Below are positions 37,950 through 46,880 of a DNA stretch of 64,000 nucleotides, one piece after another (position 1 is the first letter of the stretch; every line of letters begins with the position of its first letter). Under the pieces are notes generated by a model. It saw nothing but the letters and a program-made list of their open reading frames with translations, was not told where the DNA came from and searched no databases. A program made the translations under genes and the position numbers. This stretch comes from CBDCLY01 sp965218715 (GTDB taxonomy: Bacteria; Bacteroidota; Bacteroidia; Flavobacteriales_E; Vicingaceae): positions 33,106 to 97,105 of the forward strand of contig CBDCLY010000004.1 of assembly GCA_965218715.1 (NCBI GenBank), given 5' to 3'.

Positions 37950-38549
37950 ATGAAAAGAACAATGAGTATCCTCAGTTTATTATTAGCGATTTTTATTTCT
38001 AGCGCTTGTAATTCTCAAGACCAATTAAAAGATGGCTTGTATGCCAAATTAACTACTACTAAAGGGGTAATCCTGATAAAATTAGAGATGGAGAAAACGC
38101 CATTAACGGTAGCTAACTTTGTTGGATTGGCAGAAGGAAAAATTCCTAACAAAGCAAAAGAAGCTGGAGTTCCTTACTACAATGGTTTAACCTTTCACCG
38201 AGTAATTGCCAACTTTATGATTCAAGGTGGAGATCCTTTTGGAAATGGAATGGGCGGACCAGGATACGCTTTTAAAGATGAATTTCATGCCGACTTAAAA
38301 CACGACAGAGCTGGTACTTTATCCATGGCGAATGCTGGCCCTACAACCAATGGAAGCCAATTTTTCATTACTCACGGCCCTACTCCTCATTTGAATGGAA
38401 AGCACAGTGTTTTTGGTTATGTAATTGAAGGACAAGGAACAGTTGATCTTATCCGCAAAGGAGATCAAATTAAAACAATGGAAATTATTCGTGTTGGCGA
38501 CAAAGCCAAGCAATTTAACGCACTTGCAGTATTCAATAAGCTGCGTTAA
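37950..38549 (+). CDS. Peptidyl-prolyl cis-trans isomerase (cyclophilin), lipoprotein
   Basis: 199 residues. The signal peptide has a lipobox-like ISSACNS (Cys about 20). The cyclophilin domain (about 27-185) shows FHRVIANFMIQGGDP (catalytic Arg and the substrate-binding Phe-x-x-x-x-Gln), NAGPTTNGSQFFITHGPTPHL and the HSVFGYVIEGQ end. It isomerises X-Pro bonds, probably in the periplasm attached to a membrane. The ATG is 36 bp after the previous stop. Its own stop overlaps the convergent gene by 4 bp. Confidence 0.93.
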   Translation: MKRTMSILSLLLAIFISSACNSQDQLKDGLYAKLTTTKGVILIKLEMEKTPLTVANFVGLAEGKIPNKAKEAGVPYYNGLTFHRVIANFMIQGGDPFGNGMGGPGYAFKDEFHADLKHDRAGTLSMANAGPTTNGSQFFITHGPTPHLNGKHSVFGYVIEGQGTVDLIRKGDQIKTMEIIRVGDKAKQFNALAVFNKLR

Positions 38550-39113
38550 TTAATCGATTCAATCTGGTTCACTAAATGTTCAGTCGCCTCAATGGCGGCT
38601 GACATTGAACTATTGACAAAAACAAGATTGCTTTTAAAATGCAATTTTGCCTCACTCATTTCTGGACTTAATGAAAGCAATGCCTGATTCAGTAATTGAA
38701 GGCTAACGATCTTTTGTTTGAACTTTCTCACTAACAAAATAAGGAACAGCATTTTCTTTCTCACTCCCAACAAGCTGCTCAACTCACCTTCTTTAGCATC
38801 ATAGGCGCTCAAACATTCGTTGTAGTGTTTTATCATTTTCTCCACCAACTCATTGAACTTTTTCGCATCTAGGGCTCATTTCTTCATTGAAGCCCAACAT
38901 GGCATTTAAAAAGCCAGCTGCTTCTTTTTCCATCTTTCCGCTTCCATCCCCCAAAGAAATATCATCCTCTATATTGGCCAGTTCCTCTCTAAAACGATCT
39001 GCAGTGTTTTTTAAATCATCAATTAAAACAACATTGTTCTTGTAGATTTCATATAGAATTACACGTTCAGACTCCGCTTGATTAAGACTTGTGCTAAAGA
39101 GAGGTTTTGTCAT
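38546..39113 (-). CDS. Small helical protein of unknown function (frameshifted)
   Basis: I do not recognise this gene. Two frames, 38850-39113 and 38546-38848, join after removing one base near 38869-38872 to give about 188 residues: ...EEMSPDAKKFNELVEKMIK... The product has no signal peptide or membrane segment, is rich in Glu, Lys and Leu, and is probably mostly alpha-helical with several coiled-coil-prone stretches. The total span is one base more than a multiple of three, consistent with a single insertion. It lies convergent with the cyclophilin gene, overlapping by 4 bp, and upstream of it is the CoA-binding protein gene on the same strand (61 bp away). Confidence 0.6.
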
Positions 39114-39174
39114 ATTGGCTTTTTTTAGGTGCTCTTTAAAGATAAAAAAAAAATGTCATGAAAAAAACAAGACA

Positions 39175-39540
39175 TTAATAAGTTCCAGCAGATAGCATGA
39201 CCAAGGTGCATGCGTCTACAGTTTCAATCTTTTCCTTGTTTAACTTTTCAATCAGATCAGCATTCCAAGTACCTGGGTTAAAGATCACCCTTCTTGGTTT
39301 CAAGTTGATAATGTAATCTGTGTATTCTTCTTGATGCTGGGGACCAATGTACAATGTTATGGTGTCAATATCATTCAATTTTTGTTGTTCCTTTTCTATT
39401 ACAATGCCATCGATCTGACCTTTTCTTCTTCCCAACAAAGCAATTTCATGTTGATGTTTTAGCAATCGTTTTGCCGCCATATTTGCGTAACGATCTGGAT
39501 TTTCACTTGCACCAATAATTAAAGTTCTATTTCTGTCCAT
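39175..39540 (-). CDS. CoA-binding domain protein (YccU/Rossmann type)
   Basis: 121 residues spanning almost the entire CoA-binding Rossmann-like fold: TLIIGASENPDRYANMAA at the start (nucleotide-binding loop with GASENPxRYA), LLKHQHEIALLGRRKG, DIDTITLYIGPQHQEEY and VIFNPGTWN, then CTLVMLSAG. Such small proteins bind coenzyme A; their cellular role is unclear. The gene is short but complete compared with the family (about 120-140 residues). It diverges from the purT gene. Confidence 0.88.
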   Translation of the reverse strand: MDRNRTLIIGASENPDRYANMAAKRLLKHQHEIALLGRRKGQIDGIVIEKEQQKLNDIDTITLYIGPQHQEEYTDYIINLKPRRVIFNPGTWNADLIEKLNKEKIETVDACTLVMLSAGTY

Positions 39541-39607
39541 GAATCAAAATTAAGCTGCTTATTTTTAATGCCATCATTCCTTAAAAAAACAATAGCAAAA
39601 AGCAATC

Positions 39608-40786
39608 ATGAAGACATTTCTATTATTAGGATCTGGAGAATTAGGCAAAGAATTTACCATCGCAGCTAAGCGATACGGCATGCGCGTAATTGCCGCAGAC
39701 TCTTATGAAAACGCACCAGCAATGCAGGTAGCAGACGATTTTAAAGTAATCAACATGTTGGATGGAGATGCATTGGAGAAAGTAGTTGAACAACATCAAC
39801 CAGATTACATAGTGCCAGAAATTGAAGCCATACGCACCGAGAAATTGTATGAATTTGAGAAAAATGGAATTGTAGTAGTGCCTTCTGCTAAAGCAACCAA
39901 TTTCACCATGGATAGAAAAGCCATTCGAGATTTAGCAGCCAAAGATTTGGGATTAAAGACTGCTAAGTACGCCTATGCCTTAACTGAAGATGAATTGGTT
40001 CTGGCCGCAGAAGAAATAGGTATTCCTTGCGTAATTAAACCATTGATGTCTTCTTCTGGCAAAGGGCAAAGCATAGTTAGGAGTCATGGCGATTTAAGCA
40101 TGGCCTGGCATTATGCTCAAGAAGGTTCACGAGGCGATAAAGTAGAAGTAATCATAGAAGAATTCATTCCTTTTGATTCTGAAATCACCTTGCTGACCGT
40201 TAGTCAGAAGAATGGACCAACATTATTTTGTCCGCCCATCGGGCACCGACAAGAACGCGGAGATTATCAAGAGAGTTGGCAGCCTGCCGTAATTAAAGGA
40301 GCACACTTGAAAGAAGCGCAAGAAATGGCTGCAAAAGTTACAGCAGCATTAGGCGGAGCTGGTTTATGGGGCGTAGAGTTCTTTTTGACAGAGGAAGCTG
40401 TTTACTTTTCAGAACTGTCGCCAAGACCCCATGATACAGGAATGGTAACACTAGCCAATACTCAAAATTTTAATGAGTTTGAATTGCATTTAAGAGCCAT
40501 ATTGGGTTTAAGCATCACCAGCATAGAACAATTGAGATACGGTGCCAATGCCGTTATTTTAGCGGATAAAGATGGAAAAAATCCAATCTATTCTGGTCTC
40601 GAGGAGGCAACAAATGTTGAAGCAAGTAATTTAAGGCTGTTTGGAAAACCCACTACCCGACCCTATCGAAGAATGGGAATTGGTTTGGCCTATGGAGAAT
40701 TGGGCTCAAGCCTAGATGAATTAAGAGCAAGGGCCAAAAAAGTAGCCGATTTGGTGAGCGTTTATGCTGAGGATCTGGATGCTTAA
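39608..40786 (+). CDS. purT: Formate-dependent phosphoribosylglycinamide formyltransferase (PurT)
   Basis: 392 residues, full length for PurT. The N-terminal preATP-grasp domain has LLGSGELGKEF and ADSYENAPAMQVAD. The ATP-grasp domain follows, with MDRKAIRDLAA, PLMSSSGKGQS (phosphate-binding loop), EGSRGDKVEVIIEEF, GVEFFLTEEAVYFSELSPRPHDTGMVT, split here across residues 260-290. It makes formyl-GAR from GAR with formate and ATP, the third step of purine synthesis. It stands alone, with no other pur gene in the window. The stop is 16 bp from the convergent CtlX-like gene. Confidence 0.95.
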   Translation: MKTFLLLGSGELGKEFTIAAKRYGMRVIAADSYENAPAMQVADDFKVINMLDGDALEKVVEQHQPDYIVPEIEAIRTEKLYEFEKNGIVVVPSAKATNFTMDRKAIRDLAAKDLGLKTAKYAYALTEDELVLAAEEIGIPCVIKPLMSSSGKGQSIVRSHGDLSMAWHYAQEGSRGDKVEVIIEEFIPFDSEITLLTVSQKNGPTLFCPPIGHRQERGDYQESWQPAVIKGAHLKEAQEMAAKVTAALGGAGLWGVEFFLTEEAVYFSELSPRPHDTGMVTLANTQNFNEFELHLRAILGLSITSIEQLRYGANAVILADKDGKNPIYSGLEEATNVEASNLRLFGKPTTRPYRRMGIGLAYGELGSSLDELRARAKKVADLVSVYAEDLDA

Positions 40787-40802
40787 TTGTGCTAGACTAG
40801 TC

Positions 40803-41719
40803 CTACTTTACTAAGCTTGGAAAAATCTCAGCCATCATGCAACGAATTCCACCACCTGCAATGTGCTCAATGGTGGGAATTTCTATTGCTAGAATTCGAA
40901 GCTGCTTTTCCATTTCTTGAATTTGTTCATTCGTATAGGCAGCATAAGCTTGTTGGGAGCAGACTAAAAGAGCTTCTCCTCTATTGTTTTTGAGTTCGAG
41001 GCAATTGGCTGCAAACGCACGCATTTGAGAGAAGTTTAAAGAAATTATTTTCTTGCCAGACAGTTTGAGATGATTCTTGACTTGATACAAGTCCTCAGAA
41101 TTAGGAATGCTTTCTTCAACTAGAAAAGCCAATTGTTCACCTATCGATAATATCACATTGCTGTGGTAGATGGGGTTTTGATTTTCGTCTAGGCTGTGAA
41201 AAGGAATGCATTCATATTTCATGACATTGCACCAGTGCTTGGCCAATTCAACATTGCTTCTGGAAGAAATGGCAAGATAGGCTAGCTTAGCTTTTCGATC
41301 TAAAACCAAACTACCGGTACCTTCCAAAGCCAATCCATTTTGCATCTCTTCTAAAATCAAGAATTTTTGAATGCCCAAATTTTTCTTGTATCAATTGAAC
41401 GATGGGAAAAATCCACTTCTGCTTGTCTGTTTTTATTGAGCATGGGATAAATGCAAATTTCACCAGAGGGGTGTGTACTCATCCAATTGTTAGGAAAAAT
41501 AGCGTCTGGCCTAAACTGACTCTTACCCTCTTGCCAAATGAAAACATCAATTCCATTCAGTTTTAAAAGGCCAACAGCAGCATCAAATTCTTTTAAGGCT
41601 TGCTCATGCACCGTCTCAGAATTGCCGTCAAGATTCGAAAACTCATTACTGACGGCCGTTTCTGGATTAAAACCAAAAGCTGCTGGTCGAATCATAAAAA
41701 CGTGTTTGCTGCATTGCAT
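40803..41719 (-). CDS. ctlX: Citrulline-utilisation-type hydrolase, CtlX family (frameshifted twice)
   Basis: Two long frames, 41357-41719 and 40803-41378, plus a short middle frame, form one amidinotransferase-fold enzyme of about 304 residues. The N-half has FMIRPAAFGFNPETAVSN, FPNNWMSTHPSG and YPMLNKNRQAE; the middle LIQEKFGHSKILD; the C-half LEGTGSLVLDR, FHSLDENQNPIYHSNVILS and the end GGGIRCMMAEIFP with the catalytic Cys. Extra bases lie near 41353-41356 and 41393-41396; the span is two bases more than a multiple of three, as expected. CtlX proteins are named for citrulline use; the substrate here is inferred only from the family. Confidence 0.88.
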
Positions 41720-41780
41720 TAGAGCGAAGGTAGAACTATTGTTGGGATAAAATTATGAAGGACCTTAGGCTTTAAGCCTC

Positions 41781-43283
41781 CTACAGCTTCACAAACTTTT
41801 TAGAAAAACTTACTCTTTCGTTATTGAATTTAAGGAAATGAATTCCAGGTTGAAGTGAGTGAATGTTAAGATGAATGACCCTGCTACTGGATCTGATTTT
41901 TTGCCTCAATTGTGTTTGTCCTAAAACATTGGTAATTACTATTTCTCCCTCATCAATTGGTTCATCCAACTCCAATTTCAAAACGTCTTTTACTGGGTTG
42001 GGGAAAATTTGTATACTGGATCTAAACTCAATATCCTCTTTAATTCCTACACTTAAATCATTGATCCTTACAATTGGTTGAGTGGGCTGGCCATCCCATT
42101 TTAGGAAATCACCTAAGACATAATAGCCCCCAAGTTTAGACTTAATAATATTCCCAACCGACGCCCAACCACTTCCAAATAATAATGAACTGTCAGGACC
42201 AATGGATGTAAAAAAATGAGGTTCAACTATACCTGCTGAATCTACCTTTGCAATATTCCGTTTGGAGTGACCCTGATATTTATCAAATCTCCCGCCTATT
42301 AAATATCCTCCATCTATAGTCTTCGTTACGCAACTTACTCCTCCAAAACCAGGAGAGGTTATTGCCTTAGGGGTATCCCAAAAATTAAAGCTACTATCAA
42401 TTTCACCATTGGGTTTTAGTTTCACGATATGGCGCACTTTCAAAGTATCACTTTTTAGATAGAAATTACCCACCAAGAAAAATGATCCATCTTGATCTAT
42501 TTCGTCTATTAATATTCCTTGACCTTGTCCTGTATTCCTAATTGGGCTGCTAAAAGTTGTGTCCAATTGCCCATTATAAAATATTCTGCATAAGCCATTT
42601 ATTACATGACCGTTGTAGGTTATGAGATCTCTTGGTTGGCCAAATACCAGCAATCGATTGGTGTCATATTGAAAAATTCCATTTGGCTGATAATCTAATG
42701 CAGGAGTAAATGTTCTGTCATACTCCGCATTGGGCTTTAGTTTTAACAAAAATTGTTGTGGATAAGTAGATGAATCCAAGCGTATATCGCATGAACCAGG
42801 CAAACCTCCTTGGTAATTAGGCATCAACGAAGAACCATCCTTAAAAAAGTAAGGGTAATTTCCCGTATAACAAGTACTTGTTCTTAGCCTTTGGTTCTGC
42901 CATGCCGTGTCAAGAATGTTTCCAAAAGTATCTATTTTCACAAAGCGTCCTTGACTAGCTACTAAATGACTTGTATCACTAATTTTTATAATGGAATTGT
43001 TCGCGTTGATTCCAAAAGAGTTATAACCGGGCGTTAATGAACCATCTCTTAAAGTGCTTGTCAGTCCTCCATGAGACCTACCGGGGCCAACGATGAACCT
43101 AAAACTGCCAACCAAATAAATTTTACCTGAAGGATAATCCTCAATCAAAGAATAGGTATCACCCTTCCCTGGCCCAGTCCTAATGTCAAAAAAAGGTTGA
43201 AAGGTGGGGTCTATAGCAAATGCTTGACTAAAAACACTTAGGTGAGCACTAAAAAAAATAAATACAATGAAAACTTTTTTCAT
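41781..43283 (-). CDS. Delta-60-repeat T9SS surface protein
   Basis: 500 residues from ATG 43283. A longer frame to 43385 exists, but a normal signal peptide (MKKVFIVFIFFSAHLSVF) begins at 43283 and the extension lies in repeat DNA. The body carries delta-60-type repeats with LKPNAEYDRTFTP, FYNGQLDTTFSSPI, LKPNGEIDSSFNF and I-GG-F---G motifs (about 60-400), which are predicted to form a beta-propeller. The C-terminal type A T9SS sorting domain has IFPNPVKDVLKLEL and ends FSKKFVKL. The function is unknown; secretion by T9SS to the surface is likely. The 106-bp tandem array begins about 75 bp upstream of the ATG and may include its promoter. Confidence 0.85.
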   Translation of the reverse strand: MKKVFIVFIFFSAHLSVFSQAFAIDPTFQPFFDIRTGPGKGDTYSLIEDYPSGKIYLVGSFRFIVGPGRSHGGLTSTLRDGSLTPGYNSFGINANNSIIKISDTSHLVASQGRFVKIDTFGNILDTAWQNQRLRTSTCYTGNYPYFFKDGSSLMPNYQGGLPGSCDIRLDSSTYPQQFLLKLKPNAEYDRTFTPALDYQPNGIFQYDTNRLLVFGQPRDLITYNGHVINGLCRIFYNGQLDTTFSSPIRNTGQGQGILIDEIDQDGSFFLVGNFYLKSDTLKVRHIVKLKPNGEIDSSFNFWDTPKAITSPGFGGVSCVTKTIDGGYLIGGRFDKYQGHSKRNIAKVDSAGIVEPHFFTSIGPDSSLLFGSGWASVGNIIKSKLGGYYVLGDFLKWDGQPTQPIVRINDLSVGIKEDIEFRSSIQIFPNPVKDVLKLELDEPIDEGEIVITNVLGQTQLRQKIRSSSRVIHLNIHSLQPGIHFLKFNNERVSFSKKFVKL

Positions 43284-43357
43284 CAGGGTTAAATTACAAA
43301 CTTTCAGCTCACAGTAGCGCACGATTTGATCACAGGTGTGATTTTTTGTCTCCATCC

Positions 43358-43792
43358 GCTTAGAAATAGGATTCCCTTCCTTCAATCGGGCATCCCAGAT
43401 TGGGGATCCAATAAGCTAAATCATTACGCCTTAAAGCGCAATACTGATTTTTTGTTTCTACCCGCTTAGAAATAGGAGTCCCTTCCTTCGGTCGGGCATC
43501 CCGGATTGGGGATCCAACAAGCTAAATCCTTGCGCCTTAAAGCGCAATACTGATTTTTTGTTTCTACCCGCTTAGAAATAGGATTCCCTTCCTTTGGTCA
43601 GGCATCCCGGAAGGAGGAACCAACAAGCTAAATCCTTGCGCCTTAAAGCGCAATACTGATTTTTTGTTTCTACCCGCTTAGAAATAGGAGTCCCTTCCTA
43701 CGGTCGGGCATCCCGGAAGGAGGAACCAACAAGCTAAATCCTTGCGCCTTAAAGCGCAATACTGATTTTTTGTTTCTACCCGCTTAGAAATA
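43358..43792. repeat. 106-bp tandem repeat array with two inverted repeats per unit
   Basis: Units start at 43358, 43464, 43570 and 43676, exactly 106 bp apart, and a partial unit starts at 43782. Each has a conserved half (GCTTAGAAATAGGA at its start, GATTTTTTGTTTCTACCC at its end) and a variable hairpin. Units 1-2 carry ATTGGGGATCC; units 3-4 carry GAAGGAGGAACC, which pairs with the CCTTCC nearby. A second perfect hairpin TTGCGC-CTTAAA-GCGCAA (43530-43547 in unit 2) is present in units 2-4 and in unit 1 with one mismatch. A short GGGCATCCC also folds. The array is noncoding and lies between a T9SS gene and tRNA-Ser. Confidence 0.9.
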
Positions 43793-43816
43793 AATTTCAC
43801 GCGGTTGGAAACAAAA

Positions 43817-43843
43817 AATCCCCGCAACCAGGCTGCAGGGATT
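43817..43843 (-). terminator. Rho-independent terminator after tRNA-Ser
   Basis: Hairpin of AATCCC and GCA with TGC and GGGATT (one C-A mismatch), followed by a six-T run on the minus strand, 8 bp after the tRNA-Ser gene. Confidence 0.85.
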
Positions 43844-43850
43844 TTGCTTG

Positions 43851-43935
43851 CGGAGAAAGAGGGATTCGAACCCCCGATACCTCTCGGTATGCTAGTTTTC
43901 AAGACTAGTGCATTCAACCGCTCTGCCATTTCTCC
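43851..43935 (-). tRNA. tRNA-Ser (anticodon TGA)
   Basis: 85-nt class II tRNA on the minus strand: acceptor GGAGAAA/TTTCTCC, D-arm GGCAGAGCGGTTGAATGC, anticodon loop CTTGAAA between CTAGT and ACTAG (anticodon TGA), long variable arm ATACCGAGAGGTAT and T-loop GGTTCGAATCC. A terminator follows. Confidence 0.95.
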
Positions 43936-44025
43936 GCGCCAAAATTAACAAAGCAATTTCAGATATCGCATAAAAATTGAAACAAAATTTCACTTTCCTG
44001 TGTCTACATTGTGTAATTTGGAATT

Positions 44026-45468
44026 ATGAAAAAAGCAATCCTCTTCCCTCTCCTCTTATTGCTAGCTTTTAGCGCATCTGCTCAATTGGATTTTATTATC
44101 GATCATGGCGCATATTTTACGCCAGAAGGCAAAGCTTATTACGAATTTAACTTATCACTCAATGGAAGCTCTATTGCTTATGAAGCAAATGCGAATGGAA
44201 AACATCAAGGAAAAGTTGAATTTACCTACATCATCCAAAAAGGAGATAGCATAATCGCCTTTGAGAAATTTCAATTGCTGAGTCCAGAATATGAATTGGG
44301 CGATATCCCTTTTGACGTAGTTGATCAAAAAAAGATGCTGGTGCCGCCCGGAGATTATCAATTTGAAGTGCTTGCCAAAGACCTAATTACTCCGGCAGAA
44401 AGAACTGCTAGCATGCAATTGGAATCAAGTCTTCTTGCCTCAGGTCAATTGGGCATTTCTACCCTATCGCTATTGGATTCTTTTAAAACTGATACACCCA
44501 ATTCAACATTTGTAAAAAATGGTTTGGCCTTTTTCCCTAATTATGGTAGCTTTTTCAAACAATTTCACCAATCGCTATCGCTTTATTTAGAAATCTATCA
44601 AAGTGAACAGGTGCTTGGTAAAAACGAAGCCTTCCTCCTTTCTTATAGTATAGTGGGTAGCGACAAAGAAACGGTGGTCAACAACATTAAAGGATATAAA
44701 CGTCTTAACACTGCTGGAATCATTCCTTTTGCACAAGAAATTCCAATTGAGAACCTTCCTTCTGGAAACTATTATATCAAAGTAAGTCTCAAAAACAAAC
44801 AGAACGAAACCTTGGCAAGTAAAATAAAGGGCTTTCAGCGGAGCAATCCTAAACTATTAGATTTCTCTGTAATTGATGCTTCCAATAGTTTTGTCGCAAA
44901 CATCACTTCAGTAGAAGAAATAAAAGAATACATCAAAATGGTGGGACCTATATCCAGCTATGATGAACTCCAATTTGCGCAGAACCAATTGTCGTCAAAC
45001 GATCTTTCTTTTATGCAACGCTATTTCCTTAACTTTTGGAAAACAAGAGATCAAAATGATCCAGAACATGCTTGGAAGATGTATAAAATTGAGGTGGATA
45101 AAGTCGATAAAGAATTTGGTTATGGCGGTATCAAAGGATATCAAACAGAAAGAGGTAGAATCTATTTACAATATGGTGCTCCTAATGCTAGACAGAAAGT
45201 GCCTTATGAGCCGAATACGTATCCTTACTCCATCTGGCAATATTACAAGATCAATGGACAAGCCAATAGAAAATTCATCTTTTACAGTCCAAGCATGGAA
45301 ATGCTAGGTTATCAATTGCTTCATTCTAATGTTCCTGGAGAAATTAGAAACCCCAATTGGCAATCCGCCTTAGACAACAAAACAGTGAATAGAGGGAACA
45401 CCTATGAATTACAACAAGGTGAAACCCTAAATGAGCGAGCAAAAGATCTTTTTGACAATCCTAGGTAG
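44026..45468 (+). CDS. GWxTD domain-containing protein
   Basis: 480 residues. A signal peptide ends near SASAQLDF. The bulk (about 20-310) is beta-rich and resembles the N-terminal domain usual for this family in Bacteroidota. The C-terminal part (about 330-470) carries the GWxTD-type region: FLNFWKTRDQNDPEHAWK, YKIEVDKVDKEFGYG, GYQTERGRIYLQYGAPNAR, WQYYKINGQANRKFIFY. Its biochemical role is not known for the family. It is exported to the periplasm or outer membrane. The tight GT2 gene follows 33 bp downstream, possibly from its own promoter at 45479-45486. Confidence 0.85.
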   Translation: MKKAILFPLLLLLAFSASAQLDFIIDHGAYFTPEGKAYYEFNLSLNGSSIAYEANANGKHQGKVEFTYIIQKGDSIIAFEKFQLLSPEYELGDIPFDVVDQKKMLVPPGDYQFEVLAKDLITPAERTASMQLESSLLASGQLGISTLSLLDSFKTDTPNSTFVKNGLAFFPNYGSFFKQFHQSLSLYLEIYQSEQVLGKNEAFLLSYSIVGSDKETVVNNIKGYKRLNTAGIIPFAQEIPIENLPSGNYYIKVSLKNKQNETLASKIKGFQRSNPKLLDFSVIDASNSFVANITSVEEIKEYIKMVGPISSYDELQFAQNQLSSNDLSFMQRYFLNFWKTRDQNDPEHAWKMYKIEVDKVDKEFGYGGIKGYQTERGRIYLQYGAPNARQKVPYEPNTYPYSIWQYYKINGQANRKFIFYSPSMEMLGYQLLHSNVPGEIRNPNWQSALDNKTVNRGNTYELQQGETLNERAKDLFDNPR

Positions 45469-45478
45469 AAAGTATCCG

Positions 45479-45486
45479 TATTTTTG
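45479..45486 (+). promoter_or_regulatory. Bacteroidota -7 promoter element (TATTTTTG)
   Basis: TATTTTTG (followed by C) fits TAnnTTTG. It ends 15 bp before the start of the glycosyltransferase gene, so the message would have a very short leader. Confidence 0.5.
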
Positions 45487-45501
45487 CAGCTAATTTTCTA
45501 A

Positions 45502-46491
45502 TTGGTGGATGTAGCTTTAGTCATATTGAATTATAATGGTAAAAACCATTTAGAAACCTATTTACCAAGTGTAATTGCATATTCTAAAGAGTCCAATATA
45601 TATGTAGCTGATAATGCTTCTACAGATGACTCCCTCGAATTTCTAAAGCAGCATTACCCTCAAATTAAAATCATTGTTAATGAAAGTAATGGTGGCTATG
45701 CTCAAGGGTACAATGAAGCATTAAAGGACTTAAAGGAGTCTTATTTCATATTATTGAATTCTGATGTAGCCGTTACAGAAAATTGGATTGCTCCTATTAT
45801 TCAATTTTTCGAATCTCATCCTTCTGTTGGAATTGCCCAACCAAAAATTTTGGATGATAAAAAGAAAAGCCATTTTGAATATGCTGGAGCGGCAGGAGGA
45901 TTCATCGATTTCCTAGGTTATCCTTTTTGTCAAGGAAGGATTTTTCAAGAGTTGGAAGAAGACCGTGGACAATACAATGAAGCCAAGCCTATTTTTTGGG
46001 CCACTGGGGCCTGTATGTTTATTCGTTCCTCCTTATTTAAGGAATTAGGCGGCTTTGATTCCAGGTACTTTGCCCACATGGAAGAAATCGATTTATGTTG
46101 GCGGGCGAAACACCGCGGTCAAGAAGTCTATTACCTGCCAGAAAGCACCGTATATCATTTAGGTGGTGGAACAATGAAAAACAGCAATCCTAGAAAGACC
46201 TTTTTAAACTTCAGGAACAGTTTGCTCACACTTCATAAAAACGATGCATCAAATTTCACCCGCTCAAAAATCTTTGTGCGTCTTATTTTAGATGGATTGG
46301 CCTTTGTAAAACTATTGTTTGAAAGTGGCTTAAGTCATGCCATGGCAATTCCAAAAGCACATTTCTCATTTTACGGAATGAAGAAATTCAAAACAGTAGA
46401 TCGGAAAAAGGACGTGAATGGCATTGTAAAGTCAAGCATTGTCTGGTCTTTCTATGCCAAAGGAGTAAAACGCTTCTCTCACTTGAAATAA
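45502..46491 (+). CDS. Glycosyltransferase family 2
   Basis: 329 residues. The start is non-ATG: TTG at 45502 or GTG at 45505, since the core begins at once (VALVILNYNGKNHL). The GT-A fold shows NASTDDSLEFL, the acidic motif LLNSDVAVTENWI, GIAQPKILD and the acceptor-side ATGACMFIRSSLFKELGGFD with EEIDLCWRA. Such enzymes transfer sugars from nucleotide donors in surface polysaccharide synthesis (rhamnosyltransferase-like group). There are no membrane helices. Its 3' end overlaps the convergent thioesterase gene by 13 bp. Confidence 0.9.
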   Translation: MVDVALVILNYNGKNHLETYLPSVIAYSKESNIYVADNASTDDSLEFLKQHYPQIKIIVNESNGGYAQGYNEALKDLKESYFILLNSDVAVTENWIAPIIQFFESHPSVGIAQPKILDDKKKSHFEYAGAAGGFIDFLGYPFCQGRIFQELEEDRGQYNEAKPIFWATGACMFIRSSLFKELGGFDSRYFAHMEEIDLCWRAKHRGQEVYYLPESTVYHLGGGTMKNSNPRKTFLNFRNSLLTLHKNDASNFTRSKIFVRLILDGLAFVKLLFESGLSHAMAIPKAHFSFYGMKKFKTVDRKKDVNGIVKSSIVWSFYAKGVKRFSHLK

Positions 46492-46880
46492 GGCTTCATT
46501 AAATCGAGGAAGAATGCTGGGGGCCGACAAGGCCTTGCGTCTAAATCCATAAAGAACAGGGTGGTATCTGCTTCTATCAACAATTCATCTCCTCGAAAAA
46601 TTTCATAATCGAAACGAATGCGATTGCTCGGCATCTCTTTTACCTTGGTTACAATTTCCAATTCATCATCGTATTTGGCTGCCTTAATGTAATTGATGTG
46701 TAAAGTTTTAACAGGCAGCATGTAGCCTTTTTCCTCCAAGTCTCTATAAGAGAGTCCAATTTTTTTCAAGGCCTCTACCCTACCAATTTCTAAATATTGT
46801 GGGTAATTGCCATAATAGACAAAGGTCATCTGATCTGTTTCTGAATATCGAACCCTAATTTTTATTTTTGCTGTAATCAT
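46479..46880 (-). CDS. Acyl-CoA thioesterase (YbgC/hot-dog type)
   Basis: 133 residues from ATG 46880; a GTG at 46901 would extend it by seven residues not matching the family. The 4-hydroxybenzoyl-CoA thioesterase signature is visible: VRYSETDQMTFVYYGNYPQYLEIGR, with the catalytic Asp in SETD, then EALKKIGLSYRDLEEKG and ADTTLFFMDL. It hydrolyses acyl-CoA or acyl-ACP thioesters; the substrate is unknown. It overlaps the convergent glycosyltransferase gene by 13 bp. Confidence 0.9.
   Translation of the reverse strand: MITAKIKIRVRYSETDQMTFVYYGNYPQYLEIGRVEALKKIGLSYRDLEEKGYMLPVKTLHINYIKAAKYDDELEIVTKVKEMPSNRIRFDYEIFRGDELLIEADTTLFFMDLDARPCRPPAFFLDLMKPYFK

Larger units (their letters stand above)
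43284..43850. other. Intergenic region occupied by a 106-bp tandem array
   Basis: No credible gene lies here; open frames over it also run through tRNA-Ser and are not coding. It is filled by four full copies of a 106-bp repeat (43358-43781), a partial fifth copy, and the terminator of tRNA-Ser (43817-43843). Confidence 0.7.

Noticed and set aside
41767..41779. Palindrome AGGCTTTAAGCCT after the T9SS gene at 41781
   Set aside because: No loop of usable size and no T-run, so it is not a convincing terminator.
43284..43385. Upstream extension of the delta-60 T9SS gene
   Set aside because: It lies partly in repeat DNA and precedes a complete signal peptide starting at 43283.
43358..43792. CRISPR array
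   Set aside because: The whole 106-bp unit repeats with few changes, without alternating short repeats and unique spacers, and there are no cas genes nearby.
43678..43929. Frame of 83 residues running through tRNA-Ser into the 106-bp array
   Set aside because: It reads a tRNA and noncoding repeats; there is no conserved protein.
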